From positions 310,001 through 374,000 of the forward strand of contig NZ_CANMVK010000002.1 in the NCBI RefSeq assembly GCF_947501405.1: a DNA stretch of 64,000 nucleotides, given 5' to 3'. Made by a program: the position numbers and the translations under genes. How positions within the stretch are numbered: position 1 is the first letter of the stretch; the number at the start of each line of letters is the position of its first letter. The stretch comes from an uncultured Hoeflea sp. GTDB taxonomy: Bacteria > Pseudomonadota > Alphaproteobacteria > Rhizobiales > Rhizobiaceae. The notes beneath the pieces were generated by a model. That model did not search any database. It saw only the letters and a program-made list of their open reading frames with translations, and was not told the origin of the DNA. This document shows, in pieces, positions 17,304-25,848 of this stretch.

Positions 17304-18914
17304 ATGTCAGACCATGCGACCTCGACTCCCACAAAACTGAAAGGGTGCTCACGGGCGCACCTGGTATTCTCCGGTGGGAGCCGGCGGCAAGTGACGCGTC
17401 TCGTTTTGGCGATTGCCGGTGTAGTGGTTGCCTCGACAGCGCCAACATGGGCGGATCCGTTGTCGGATCTGCCCCGAACCCGCGACGATCTCAGCGCCAA
17501 GGACCTTGCCCGCGTGGAGCGGATCGTCGCGCCGGCGACGGATTTCTCCGGTCCGGAACCCTTCGAGCGGATGCAGGGCGGCGCCGGCACGTCGACCAAG
17601 CTCGTCAACCGCGACGCGCTGTCCCATGCCAATGCTAATCTCTCCTTTGAGGATGGGCAACGCTTCAAGCTCGGCAATGCGCTGTTTCGCAAATTGTGGG
17701 TGTCTTCGCCCGCCTCGACGCTGGCGTCCGACGGGCTGGGTCCGCTGTTTAACGCCCGCGCCTGCCAGAGTTGCCACATCAAGGACGGCCGCGGTCATCC
17801 GCCCGAGGGAGCGGCCGACGCAACCTCGATGTTTCTGCGGCTGGCGCGGCCGGCGCGCGGCGAGGCTGAACTTGCCGCACTTCAAACCTATCTCGCGGCC
17901 TCCATGCCGGATCCGGTCTATGGCGGCCAGCTGCAGGATCTCGCCGTGCCCGGGCTCAGGGCCGAGGGCCGCATGGTCATCACCTATGAGGAGCAGCCCG
18001 TAACGCTTGGCGACGGCACCGTGGTGTCCTTGCGCAAGCCGCACTACAGCGTCGCCGATCTCGGCTACGGACCGCTGGATCCCGAGACCACCTTGTCGCC
18101 GCGCATAGCGCCTACCATGACCGGCATGGGACTGATCGAAGCCATTCATCCCGCCGATATTGTCGCCGGGGCCGACCCTGACGACGGTGATGGCGATGGC
18201 GTTTCGGGCCGCGTCGCCATGGCGGTCAATCCCGCAACCGACAGGATCGAACTCGGCCGCTTCGGCTGGAAGGCGCAAAACGCCACGGTCCGGCAGCAAT
18301 CGGCCGGGGCCTTTGCTGGCGATATCGGCATTTCCAGTCCCGATGCGCCGCGCTCTCATGGCGATTGCACGCCGGCCCAGACCGACTGCATGCGCATGCC
18401 CACCGGCGTGCAGAGCGATCTTGGCGACACCGAAGCGCCCGATCCAGTGCTCGAACTGGTAACGTTCTATTCCGAAAATCTCGCTGCACCCGCCCGCCGC
18501 GATATCGGCGATCCGCAGGTGTTGGCCGGCAAGGAACAGTTCTATGGTCTCGGTTGCGCCACCTGTCACCGGCCCAAATATGTTACCTCCCGGCAAGCCG
18601 CCCATCCAAAGCACCGGTTTCAGCTGATCTGGCCGTACTCGGATTTTCTGCTCCACGACATGGGCGAGGGCTTGGCGGACGGCCAGCCGGTGGGCCGCGC
18701 CAGCGGCAGCGAATGGCGCACGGCGCCCTTGTGGGGAATTGGATTGACCGAAACCGTCAGCGATCACACCTTCTTTCTGCACGACGGGCGGGCGCGCAAC
18801 CTCACCGAGGCGATCCTGTGGCACGGTGGCGAGGCGCAAACCGCGCGTGACGGTTTCGCAGCGCTGGACCGGGTGGACCGCGAGGCGCTGATCCGCTTCC
18901 TGGAAAGTCTGTGA
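17304..18914 (+). CDS. Di-heme oxidoreductase, DUF1111 (predicted thiol oxidoreductase)
   Basis: A 536-residue exported protein with a hydrophobic leader at about 32-48. Two c-type haem sites are seen: C154-x2-C157-H158 in ACQSCHIKDG and C418-x2-C421-H422 in GCATCHRPK. A calcium-like acidic loop DPDDGDGDG lies at about 291-300. The C terminus has LHDGRARNLTEAILWHGGEA, resembling MauG/cytochrome c peroxidase proteins. It belongs to the DUF1111/COG3488 group that is co-inherited with imelysins. Inference: periplasmic redox partner of the imelysins. The next gene starts in its stop codon (ATGA). Confidence 0.9.
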   Translation: MSDHATSTPTKLKGCSRAHLVFSGGSRRQVTRLVLAIAGVVVASTAPTWADPLSDLPRTRDDLSAKDLARVERIVAPATDFSGPEPFERMQGGAGTSTKLVNRDALSHANANLSFEDGQRFKLGNALFRKLWVSSPASTLASDGLGPLFNARACQSCHIKDGRGHPPEGAADATSMFLRLARPARGEAELAALQTYLAASMPDPVYGGQLQDLAVPGLRAEGRMVITYEEQPVTLGDGTVVSLRKPHYSVADLGYGPLDPETTLSPRIAPTMTGMGLIEAIHPADIVAGADPDDGDGDGVSGRVAMAVNPATDRIELGRFGWKAQNATVRQQSAGAFAGDIGISSPDAPRSHGDCTPAQTDCMRMPTGVQSDLGDTEAPDPVLELVTFYSENLAAPARRDIGDPQVLAGKEQFYGLGCATCHRPKYVTSRQAAHPKHRFQLIWPYSDFLLHDMGEGLADGQPVGRASGSEWRTAPLWGIGLTETVSDHTFFLHDGRARNLTEAILWHGGEAQTARDGFAALDRVDREALIRFLESL

Positions 18915-20011
18915 TGCGCCGCGCCCTGTTCATCTGCCTGTTGGCGATCTGCGCTGCCGGCGGTGTCCAGGCTCGAGAAGTGAGCCCTGCACCGCCGGTC
19001 ACCGAAGTGCTTAAGGCAACGCTCGTGGGCTATGTCCGTCCCGGCTATTCTGGCTTCGAAGACGCCGTTGTCGCGCTGCAGGGTTCGCTCGAGACGCTCT
19101 GTGCCGCACCCTCCCAGGCGGGCTTGCAGCATGTGCGTTCGCGATTTCGCAGCGTAGTCGCGCGCTGGGCCGGGGTCGAATGGTGGCGCATCGGCCCGGT
19201 GATGGCTGACAATCGCCTCGAGCGGGTGCTGTTCTTCCCGGACCGCAAGGGCACCGGGCGCAAGCAGGTCATCGCTGCCCTTTCCGATCGTGATCAAAGC
19301 GTGCTGTCGGCGTCCAGCCTGTCGGGCAAGAGCGTGGCCATGCAGGGGCTCGGCGCACTCGATTACATCCTGTTCGGCAAGGGCAGCGAGGCGTTGACCA
19401 GCCCGGATGCGCTGCACCGCTGCGGCTTCGCCCGCGCGGTATCCGCCAATCTGGCGGGGCTTGCGGGAGAGATCGTCGCGGGCTGGGGCGAAGACACGCG
19501 TCTGACCGATCTGTTCGTCGAGCCGGGATCGGAAAACCCGCTGTTTCGCACCGACCGCGAAGCGTTGACCATACTGCTTGGTCAGATGATCCACGGCCTT
19601 GAGGCTCTGCGCGATACCCGCCTCGGTGCGTTCCTGGACGGGGAAGATCCGGCCCGCGACCGCCCCCGGTCCGCGCCGCTGTGGAGATCCGGAACGTCCC
19701 TGCTTTCCATCGCCGAAGGTCTTGACGGGCTGGAGCGTCTGTTCACCCGAAGCGGCATCGAACGCGTGGTTGAAGCCGGCAATCCCAAGCTGGGAGACAT
19801 GATTCGCTTCGAGTTCGCCCAGGCGATCAACACGGCCCGGGCGCTCGACGAACTCCAAAGGCCCGTGGAGCAATTGTTGCAGGAGCCCGAAACCCGCGCC
19901 AGGCTGGTCTATCTCCGCTACGCGATCAAAACCATCATCACCCGGCTTGATACCGAATTCGCAGCAGCCGCGGGCCTGACGGTCGGGTTTTCCTTTGGAG
20001 ATGGCGATTGA
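18911..20011 (+). CDS. Second imelysin-family protein (COG3489 type)
   Basis: A 366-residue protein with an N-terminal secretion signal (hydrophobic residues 4-17, cleavage near VQA-RE). It is distantly related to irpA, and the QGLGALDYILFGKGSE segment is the family-specific counterpart of the GxHxxE region. The sibling family is described as periplasmic lipoprotein-like, but no lipobox cysteine is evident here. It overlaps the di-heme gene by 4 bp and the DUF1513 gene by 4 bp, so the three proteins are probably made in fixed ratio. Confidence 0.88.
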   Translation: MMRRALFICLLAICAAGGVQAREVSPAPPVTEVLKATLVGYVRPGYSGFEDAVVALQGSLETLCAAPSQAGLQHVRSRFRSVVARWAGVEWWRIGPVMADNRLERVLFFPDRKGTGRKQVIAALSDRDQSVLSASSLSGKSVAMQGLGALDYILFGKGSEALTSPDALHRCGFARAVSANLAGLAGEIVAGWGEDTRLTDLFVEPGSENPLFRTDREALTILLGQMIHGLEALRDTRLGAFLDGEDPARDRPRSAPLWRSGTSLLSIAEGLDGLERLFTRSGIERVVEAGNPKLGDMIRFEFAQAINTARALDELQRPVEQLLQEPETRARLVYLRYAIKTIITRLDTEFAAAAGLTVGFSFGDGD

Positions 20012-21084
20012 GCGGTATCGCCATGGAGCGGCGGGCCTTTCTGGCGGCGGCCGGTGCGGCCTGGCTCGCGGGGCTCGCGCCAGCTCGTGCGGAGCGTTTG
20101 CTGCACACGGATCTTTTGTTCGCCGCCGCTTACCGGGATCCGCAAGGGGCGTACGGTGTCGCAATTGCCGATGAGGCCGGGCGCATTGTTTCCCGCCATC
20201 TTCTGCCCGGACGCGGGCACGGCTTCGCCGCGTCCCGCTCAAGTTCCTGGCTGGTGACATTTGCCCGGCGGCCGGGAAACTTCGCCTTGGCGCTCGACAA
20301 GACCGGGCGGCGCGAGCCGGTGCTGTTTCACACCCCCGAGGGGCGGCATTTTTATGGTCATGGCGCAATGTCGGGAGATGGCCGCCTGCTGCTGGCCGCC
20401 GAAAACGATTATCATGCGGGCGCAGGTGTGATCGGGCTTTATGACGCCACCAACGCTTTCGCCAGAATTGGCGAATTTCCCTCCCATGGCGTCGGTCCCC
20501 ATGAGATCGTGCTGATGCCGGACGCCAAGACCCTGTGCGTGGCCAATGGTGGCATTCTCACCCACCCGCGCCATGGTCGTCAGAAGCTCAATCTGCCCAC
20601 CATGAGCCCTTCGATCGATTTCATCGACACGACGAGCGGTCAATTGTTGTCCTCGCATCGGCTGCCGCAGGACCTCCAGCGGCTGTCACTCAGGCATATG
20701 GCGGTCGATGCCCGCCGGGCCGTGTGGATCGGCGGGCAGTATCAGGGAGATGCGCTCGACACGGTGCCGGTCCTGGTGCGTCTCGATTCCGGTCGCGGCT
20801 TGGAACCGGTGCGCCTGCCCGGCAATGCGGCTGCGGCCTTCGGGCCCTATGTCGGCTCGGTGGCAGCGAATCGCGAGGCGGATGTGCTGGCGATCAGCTC
20901 ACCAAGAAGCGGCCTGATCCTCAGGCTCGACACCCGCTCGGGTGCGCTTTTGTCGATGACAGACCATGCCGGGGTTTGCGGATTGCGTGACGCCGGCCAG
21001 GATTTCGTTGCCTCAAGCGAACGCGGAGATTTCGCCGGCGCCCGCCACGATCTTGCCTGGGACAACCATATCGGCGCGGTCTGA
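20008..21084 (+). CDS. Tat-exported DUF1513 protein (COG3490 type)
   Basis: A 358-residue protein whose N terminus MERRAFLAAAGAAWLAG (after MSGIA) is a twin-arginine signal, with cleavage near ARA-ER. The rest looks like a WD/beta-propeller-type exported protein (repeated strands such as GRGHGFAAS, YGHGAMSGDGRLLLAAEND, SHGVGPHEIVL). Tat export suggests folding or cofactor loading in the cytosol. I prefer TTG at 20008, which overlaps the previous stop and has GGAG seven bases upstream; ATG 20023 is the alternative. It is the last gene of the iron operon. Biochemical role unknown. Confidence 0.87.
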   Translation: MSGIAMERRAFLAAAGAAWLAGLAPARAERLLHTDLLFAAAYRDPQGAYGVAIADEAGRIVSRHLLPGRGHGFAASRSSSWLVTFARRPGNFALALDKTGRREPVLFHTPEGRHFYGHGAMSGDGRLLLAAENDYHAGAGVIGLYDATNAFARIGEFPSHGVGPHEIVLMPDAKTLCVANGGILTHPRHGRQKLNLPTMSPSIDFIDTTSGQLLSSHRLPQDLQRLSLRHMAVDARRAVWIGGQYQGDALDTVPVLVRLDSGRGLEPVRLPGNAAAAFGPYVGSVAANREADVLAISSPRSGLILRLDTRSGALLSMTDHAGVCGLRDAGQDFVASSERGDFAGARHDLAWDNHIGAV

Positions 21085-21147
21085 TGTGCCCTCTACGGTA
21101 AGGCAGCCGGCGTGAACATTGGTTGACCGGCAGGAAGGCAACAGGCT

Positions 21148-22569
21148 CTACCGCGCGGTGATTGCGCTGATCACCGCGTCGATCCCGCGGCTGTGCATAT
21201 CGATTTCGGCCATCAGATTGGAGATTTCCCGGCTTTGCTGCTGGCGCGCCACTGCCGCCATGCGGGCCTCGCCGCCGCAATGCGGGCAGATGGTTTCGCG
21301 GTCGCCGATGAATTCGGTGCAGCTGTCGCACACCACCAGATGCGACGAACCGTGCGGCTTGGGCGCGTCATCGATGGCAACGCCGTCGACGGCTCCGCCT
21401 TCCAGGGTTTCCAAAACGATCTCGAACTTGCCGATTGCGAAGGGCGTGTCGGGTGCTTCGGCGGTCTTGACGATGCTTTCGCGCAGGCCCGCCTTGGCGA
21501 GTTTGCCGGCGCGATAGTAGCAATAGGGATTGTCGCCCCGTTCCCCGGTCAGCGAATGGGTCACCCAGGTGCAACCACCCTGGCAGAAATCATAATAGTA
21601 GCAGCTTGCGCAAAAGCCCCGGCCCGGATTGCCGTCATGCTGCACTCTCCGGTCGGCCAGATTGTCGAGCGCCTCGGCGATCGAGACTTCGCGCGACATC
21701 CCGCCTGAATAGCTGTCCTTGGAGAGCGATGGGCAGCTTTTGATCGCGCCGTCGGCTTCAAGCCCCAAGGTCGTCGAGCCGGCGGTACAGCCTTGCCAGG
21801 GTTCCACTGCATTGGTGATCGACCGCCAATAGGCCTCGTATTTCCCGAAATAGCCGATGCTGTTGCCCGGAAGCACGCGGAAATCATGCGCCAGACCGTC
21901 GGTGTAGATCCCGTAAAGCGTATCGACCACGTCAAGAATCTGGTGGGGCTGCAGCAGCATCTGCGCATTGTCCACCGCATTGCCCATCGCAACGGTCAGC
22001 TGGGTCTGCCAGGTCTTGGCGCCTGCGGCGAGAATGGTACGGTAGATTTGCCACAAATGCGGCGCTGACAGCGCGTTGATCTGGGTGTTGACGCCGGGCC
22101 GGATGCCGGTCTGGGCAACCAGCTCAATCGCCTCCAGCGCCTGCCGGTAGCTGCCGGGAACCCCGCGAAGCTGATCATGCAGGTCCTCGGGGCCGTCGAT
22201 CGACACGCCGATCGAACGGATGCCGGCGTCGTAAGCGGCCTGAATCCGTGCTTTGTTGAGCCCGCGCGCGCCGGTCTGCATCCCGCACAGCATGCCCGAA
22301 CGGCTGATCTCGGCGGCGATATCCAGCCAGTCCTTGCGCAAATAGGCTTCGCCGCCAATCAACGTGATTTCGCGCGTGCCCGCGTCGCGCAACTGATGAA
22401 CGATGTCGAAGCATTCCTGGGTCGACAGTTCATTGGGGCGGCGCGACCCTGCACGCGACCCGCAATGGCCGCAAGCCAGATTGCATGCCAGCGTGATTTC
22501 CCACACCACATGCACCGGAACCGACGAGCCGGTGTCGTCTTCGCTGCGGTATCTCAGCGGAGCATCCAT
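21148..22569 (-). CDS. Radical SAM/SPASM peptide maturase (GDL-peptide associated type)
   Basis: A 473-residue radical SAM enzyme. The 4Fe-4S/SAM motif is C29-x3-C33-x2-C36 (ACNLACGHC), followed by IGGEAYLRKD. A SPASM domain with auxiliary clusters is seen: C261, C279, C320-x2-C323-x5-C329-x3-C333 and C350. Beyond this is a zinc ribbon, C414-x2-C417 and C428-x2-C431, then a helical tail. SPASM enzymes mostly modify small peptides (thioether, C-C or epimer formation). The DUF1843 peptide gene lies 150 bp upstream on the same strand, the expected substrate arrangement. GGAGAA precedes the ATG. The chemistry performed is unknown. Confidence 0.87.
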   Translation of the reverse strand: MDAPLRYRSEDDTGSSVPVHVVWEITLACNLACGHCGSRAGSRRPNELSTQECFDIVHQLRDAGTREITLIGGEAYLRKDWLDIAAEISRSGMLCGMQTGARGLNKARIQAAYDAGIRSIGVSIDGPEDLHDQLRGVPGSYRQALEAIELVAQTGIRPGVNTQINALSAPHLWQIYRTILAAGAKTWQTQLTVAMGNAVDNAQMLLQPHQILDVVDTLYGIYTDGLAHDFRVLPGNSIGYFGKYEAYWRSITNAVEPWQGCTAGSTTLGLEADGAIKSCPSLSKDSYSGGMSREVSIAEALDNLADRRVQHDGNPGRGFCASCYYYDFCQGGCTWVTHSLTGERGDNPYCYYRAGKLAKAGLRESIVKTAEAPDTPFAIGKFEIVLETLEGGAVDGVAIDDAPKPHGSSHLVVCDSCTEFIGDRETICPHCGGEARMAAVARQQQSREISNLMAEIDMHSRGIDAVISAITAR

Positions 22570-22719
22570 GATGTTCTCCGTGTCAAGGCTTGCACCAGGC
22601 CCCGAGCCGTTTCCGCGCTCGGACCCGCGTTATGCTTTTCACCGGTCATGGCCCCGCATGTGATCGGACGCGTTGACCCGCTTCGGGGCGTTGGCGGCGC
22701 GTTGCGATGGCAGCCGCGC

Positions 22720-22902
22720 TTATTTCTTGCGGCGCTCGCGGTCGCGGATTTCCACTTCCAGTTTTTCCAGCGCGCCCTTCAGGTCGCCCTGCGCCTTGAG
22801 GATCGCCGTCGCATGATCGCGAAGCACGATCAACTCGTCGAGCGACGTCTTGGGGTTCTCCAGAGCTTGTCCAATTGCGGTTCCATATGCCACAACCACC
22901 AT
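22720..22902 (-). CDS. DUF1843 small peptide with GDL motif (candidate maturase substrate)
   Basis: A 60-residue peptide. YGTAI at 6-10 and QGDLKGALEKLEVEI at 38-52 match the DUF1843 pattern, with the Gly-Asp-Leu motif at 39-41, and it ends RDRERRKK. The ATG at 22902 is preceded by AAGGGAGG (22912-22919); the longer frame from 22962 has no such signal. Its position before the radical SAM gene makes it the likely substrate or recognition partner. There is no Cys at all and no double-glycine leader, so thioether crosslinks of the sactipeptide type are excluded. Product and function unknown. Confidence 0.8.
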   Translation of the reverse strand: MVVVAYGTAIGQALENPKTSLDELIVLRDHATAILKAQGDLKGALEKLEVEIRDRERRKK

Positions 22903-22979
22903 GATCCTATCCTCCCTTGGTTCAACCGTTGTGATCGGTCTGTTGCTCATTCGGCAATGCAACTAAAGGTAAAGTATAT
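22903..22979. promoter_or_regulatory. Divergent promoter region, DUF1843 peptide/methyltransferase
   Basis: A 77-bp region shared by the leftward peptide gene and the rightward methyltransferase gene. It contains an AT-rich patch (22958-22980, AAAGGTAAAGTATATATG end) that includes the ribosome site AAAGG of the methyltransferase gene. The shared short region suggests the two transcripts are controlled together. No named operator seen. Confidence 0.45.
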
Positions 22980-23618
22980 ATGATCAAAATACAAGCAAAG
23001 AGAGTTGAGCGCCTGGTCCGCGCCTATCACGAAGGCATTGCCGGTCCCGAACAGGAAGATGCTATCGTGACCGCGTTCGGCATCCCCCGCACCGATGATC
23101 TGCCCCTGGCCGAACTTGCCCGTTTGCATCGCCAATACGGGCTGTCCAACTACATCCACGAGGCGACGGCGATCGAGGAAATCCGCGAAATCTTCCGTGC
23201 GATCAACCTCGCTCCGGGCCACTGTTTCATGGATATCGGCGCGGGCTATGGTGCGGTGGTGCTTTATGGCGCGGCTCTGACCCGGGCCCGGTTTTGTGCG
23301 GTTGAGGCCGTGCCGGGGCGCGCGGTTGAGCTCGCCAGGGCGGCGCGCCGCTTGGGATTTGACCATGTCGAAGTGATGGAGCAGGGCGCCGGCGACGTCG
23401 ATCATTCGCGGGCCGACTTCGTGTTTCTCAACAACCCGTTTCTAGGGGAAGAAAACCGCCGCTACCTGCGCCGGTTGCGCGGCCAGATCCGCCGCTCATG
23501 CCGGGTGATTGCGATCAACAACATCGTCGCGGAGTTCCGGCAAAGCCCGGATTTTGCCGAACTGCGGCACAGCGCGGCGATTGCCGAGTACAAATTCGGT
23601 CTGTTCGCTCCGGCATGA
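22980..23618 (+). CDS. Class I SAM-dependent methyltransferase-like protein
   Basis: A 212-residue protein with a SAM-binding motif I FMDIGAGYGAVVLYGA (residues 83-98), an acidic VEAVPGRAVELA after strand 2 (E109), and FLNNPFLGEE (149-158) at motif IV, similar in layout to NPPF-type N-methyltransferases. The N-terminal 70 residues are helical. The substrate is not indicated. It is divergent from the peptide/radical SAM pair by 77 bp, so it may act on the same product; that is inference from position only. AAAGG lies ten bases before the ATG. Confidence 0.75.
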   Translation: MIKIQAKRVERLVRAYHEGIAGPEQEDAIVTAFGIPRTDDLPLAELARLHRQYGLSNYIHEATAIEEIREIFRAINLAPGHCFMDIGAGYGAVVLYGAALTRARFCAVEAVPGRAVELARAARRLGFDHVEVMEQGAGDVDHSRADFVFLNNPFLGEENRRYLRRLRGQIRRSCRVIAINNIVAEFRQSPDFAELRHSAAIAEYKFGLFAPA

Positions 23619-23676
23619 TCGGCAAGGCGGGCCGTTCTTCCACGGCCTCACCATCTCCGCATGGTTTGGTGCGGAG

Positions 23677-23787
23677 TTAAAAAACCGGGTTGTGACGGAT
23701 GCGTGCGCCGCTGCTGCGTAACAGCAGCGAGAAGCTTGCAAAGGTAGCGGTGGCGATGGCGATCGCGCCAATTCCGAGAACAATCAT
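23677..23787 (-). CDS. Possible 36-residue single-span membrane peptide
   Basis: A short frame on the minus strand: residues 2-23 are hydrophobic (IVLGIGAIAIATATFASFSLLL), here split as an uncharged helix, followed by a basic tail RSSGARIRHNPVF. AGGA lies upstream of the ATG (near 23796 on the minus strand). Size and layout match small bacterial membrane peptides. No homologue is known to me. It could be chance, so confidence is low. Confidence 0.35.
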   Translation of the reverse strand: MIVLGIGAIAIATATFASFSLLLRSSGARIRHNPVF

Positions 23788-24202
23788 TGCTCAATTCCTG
23801 GTGACTTCATTGTCATCGATGCCCCGGAAATTGACAGGTGCAACTTGCCTGAAACTTACGCTGTGAAATGTGCCGTGATAGCCAATTGTTGATTAACTCT
23901 GGTCGTAATCTGTTAACCTTCAGGCAAGGATTAATCCGTAAAAATCAGCCATCCGTCGGATTGTGACAGGACCCACAGCAAGGTCCGCACAAAAGCATGA
24001 AGCTGCTCCGCCGGTCCGGACAAGAACCGGATATTCCAGCCAATTCAAGCAAGGCGTCGTTCGGGCTTTGTGTCGAACATGCGGGTCTCGTCCATGACGG
24101 TATCGGCGGTTCGGACGCACCCTGCCAGTCTTCGCACAAGCAAGTTCGAACGATCGGGTTCGAAACAGATCAGCGGCACAGTCCGCAAGACGGGGAAATC
24201 GC
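23788..24202 (+). promoter_or_regulatory. Upstream region of the chemotaxis operon
   Basis: About 415 bp ahead of icpA. The section 23870-23940 is clearly AT-richer and holds GATTAACT, TGTTAACC and GATTAATC, single TTAA half-sites whose spacing (16 and 14 bases) does not match a full CtrA site. A TTGACA box is present near 23831. The remaining 24000-24202 has an open frame (23997-24227) with no coding character. In Sinorhizobium this operon is controlled by VisNR and Rem, but no site is known to me precisely enough to mark. Confidence 0.45.
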
Positions 24203-25837
24203 GTGGGGCATCAACAGGCAAGGGTGAGGGATACGGCGGCGGCGGACGGCCTGCGCGCACGGCTCGGCTTGACCGCGCTTGACGCCAGTGCCTCCGAACG
24301 CCTGCGTGCCATCCGGCCGATGATCGAGGCCGAGGCCCGCGCAGCACTGTCCGAATTCTTTCTGCGCCTGCAAAACACGCCGGAAATCGCAGGCCTGTTT
24401 GCCTCCGAACGGCAGATTGACCGCCTGCATGAACTCGAGGCCGCGCATTGGTCGATCCTCGCCGACGGCCGCTTCGACGGTGTCTATGTCGACCGCTCGG
24501 TGATCCTGGGCGAGGTGCGTCACCGCATCGGTCTTGACACCGGCTGGTCGATCGGCGGCCACGCTATGGTGCTCGAACGGATCATCCGCAATCTCGTCGA
24601 CAACAATACCGGCGGCATCCTCAAGCGGTTCGGCCGCAGCGCCGATCGAACGCTGCTCGCTGATCGCCTTGTCGATATCGTCAAGGCGACGCTGATCGAC
24701 ATCGATACTCAGGTCTCGCACCGCCTCCGCGAACAGCAAAAGACGCTCTCGCTGCAGCACGACAACGACCTTGCCCAGGCGCGTGAATCTGTGGACGTCA
24801 CCATTGGTGCTGCGCTGGCGCAGGTGGCCGCAGGCGACCTTTCGGTGCGCATCGATCCCGACAGCATCGACGCCCACCGCCACATTGCCGATCATTTCAA
24901 CCTGGCGATCGGCGGTCTTGAAGACATGGCCAACGGACTGCAGACCCGGCTGGCGCAGGCCGAGCATCTGGTTCAGCGCCTGTGCGACGATCTCGAGGCA
25001 GCCCACACCGGCATCGCCCGGCAGGCCTCCGATGTTGCCGGACGGCATGGCGACCTGCAGGCCGCCGCCGAGCGTATTCGCGCCACCGCCGCCACCGCGC
25101 GCCAGGCCGAAACCCTGATCGCCCAGGCGCGCGAAAGCGCCGAAGACGGCGACCGGGTGGTCGAGAGCGCCATCGACGCCATGGCCGGCGTCAAGCACTC
25201 CGCCGAACAGATCGGCAAGATCATTTCGGTGATCGACGAGATTGCCTTCCAGACCAACCTTCTGGCGCTCAATGCCGGGATCGAAGCAGCGCGCGCCGGT
25301 GACGCCGGCCGCGGCTTTGCCGTCGTCGCTTCCGAGGTTCGTGCCCTGGCCCAACGCTCGGCTGATGCGGCGAGCGAGATCAAGGACCTGGTCACGGACG
25401 CCAAGACCCAGGTCGGCAACGGCGTTGAACTGGTCGACAAGACCCGCGCGGCGATTTCCAGCCTGGTCGAACAGGTCAGCGAAATCTCGAGATCTGTGGC
25501 CGGTGTCGGCGAACAGGCCGAAACCGAAGCCGGCGAAATTGCCGGGTCCGTGGCGGTTCTGGGAGAAGCCTCTGACCGTTTTGGCGCCGATACCGCCCGG
25601 CTGGAGGGCTTGCGTGAAAACACCGCCGATCTGCATGTCACCATCACCGAACTGGGCGATCAGATCAGGCTTCACCGGCAGCAGCGCCAAGCTGGCTTCG
25701 CAAGTGTGGAGATGACCGGCGCTCCCGCAGCCGCCTCCCGGCATCTTGGCCACGCTCCGTCTTCCGCCCGGCTGACCGATCAGACGGTCCCGGCGACGCC
25801 CGATGCACGACCCGCCCTCCGGCTCAACCACAGATGA
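24203..25837 (+). CDS. icpA: Soluble globin-type methyl-accepting chemotaxis protein (IcpA/MclA-like)
   Basis: A 544-residue cytosolic chemoreceptor without membrane segments. Residues about 15-175 form a protoglobin/globin-sensor domain, then a HAMP-like linker (about 185-250) and a signalling coiled coil whose hairpin tip [16 protein letters not shown]...[11 protein letters not shown] lies at about 343-385. At the RIGL landmark (108-111) the usual haem-binding His two residues earlier is Arg106, with His107 beside it, so haem binding is doubtful. This gene heads the che operon in Sinorhizobium and Agrobacterium. GTG start at 24203 with GGGGA upstream. It couples to CheA via a CheW encoded elsewhere. 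Confidence 0.9.
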   Translation: MGHQQARVRDTAAADGLRARLGLTALDASASERLRAIRPMIEAEARAALSEFFLRLQNTPEIAGLFASERQIDRLHELEAAHWSILADGRFDGVYVDRSVILGEVRHRIGLDTGWSIGGHAMVLERIIRNLVDNNTGGILKRFGRSADRTLLADRLVDIVKATLIDIDTQVSHRLREQQKTLSLQHDNDLAQARESVDVTIGAALAQVAAGDLSVRIDPDSIDAHRHIADHFNLAIGGLEDMANGLQTRLAQAEHLVQRLCDDLEAAHTGIARQASDVAGRHGDLQAAAERIRATAATARQAETLIAQARESAEDGDRVVESAIDAMAGVKHSAEQIGKIISVIDEIAFQTNLLALNAGIEAARAGDAGRGFAVVASEVRALAQRSADAASEIKDLVTDAKTQVGNGVELVDKTRAAISSLVEQVSEISRSVAGVGEQAETEAGEIAGSVAVLGEASDRFGADTARLEGLRENTADLHVTITELGDQIRLHRQQRQAGFASVEMTGAPAAASRHLGHAPSSARLTDQTVPATPDARPALRLNHR

Positions 25838-25848
25838 GGAACCCCGAC

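Noticed and set aside
17349-20368. Two long minus-strand frames opposite the di-heme and imelysin genes
   Set aside because: Shadows of real genes; composition rich in Arg, His and Gln with no recognisable motif, whereas the plus strand shows haem sites and a signal peptide.
23870-23940. TTAA half-sites before icpA considered as CtrA boxes
   Set aside because: Spacings are 16 and 14 bases, not 7, so no full box is formed.
23997-24227. 76-codon plus-strand frame overlapping the icpA start
   Set aside because: No ribosome site, composition unlike a protein, and it would overlap the receptor gene in another frame.
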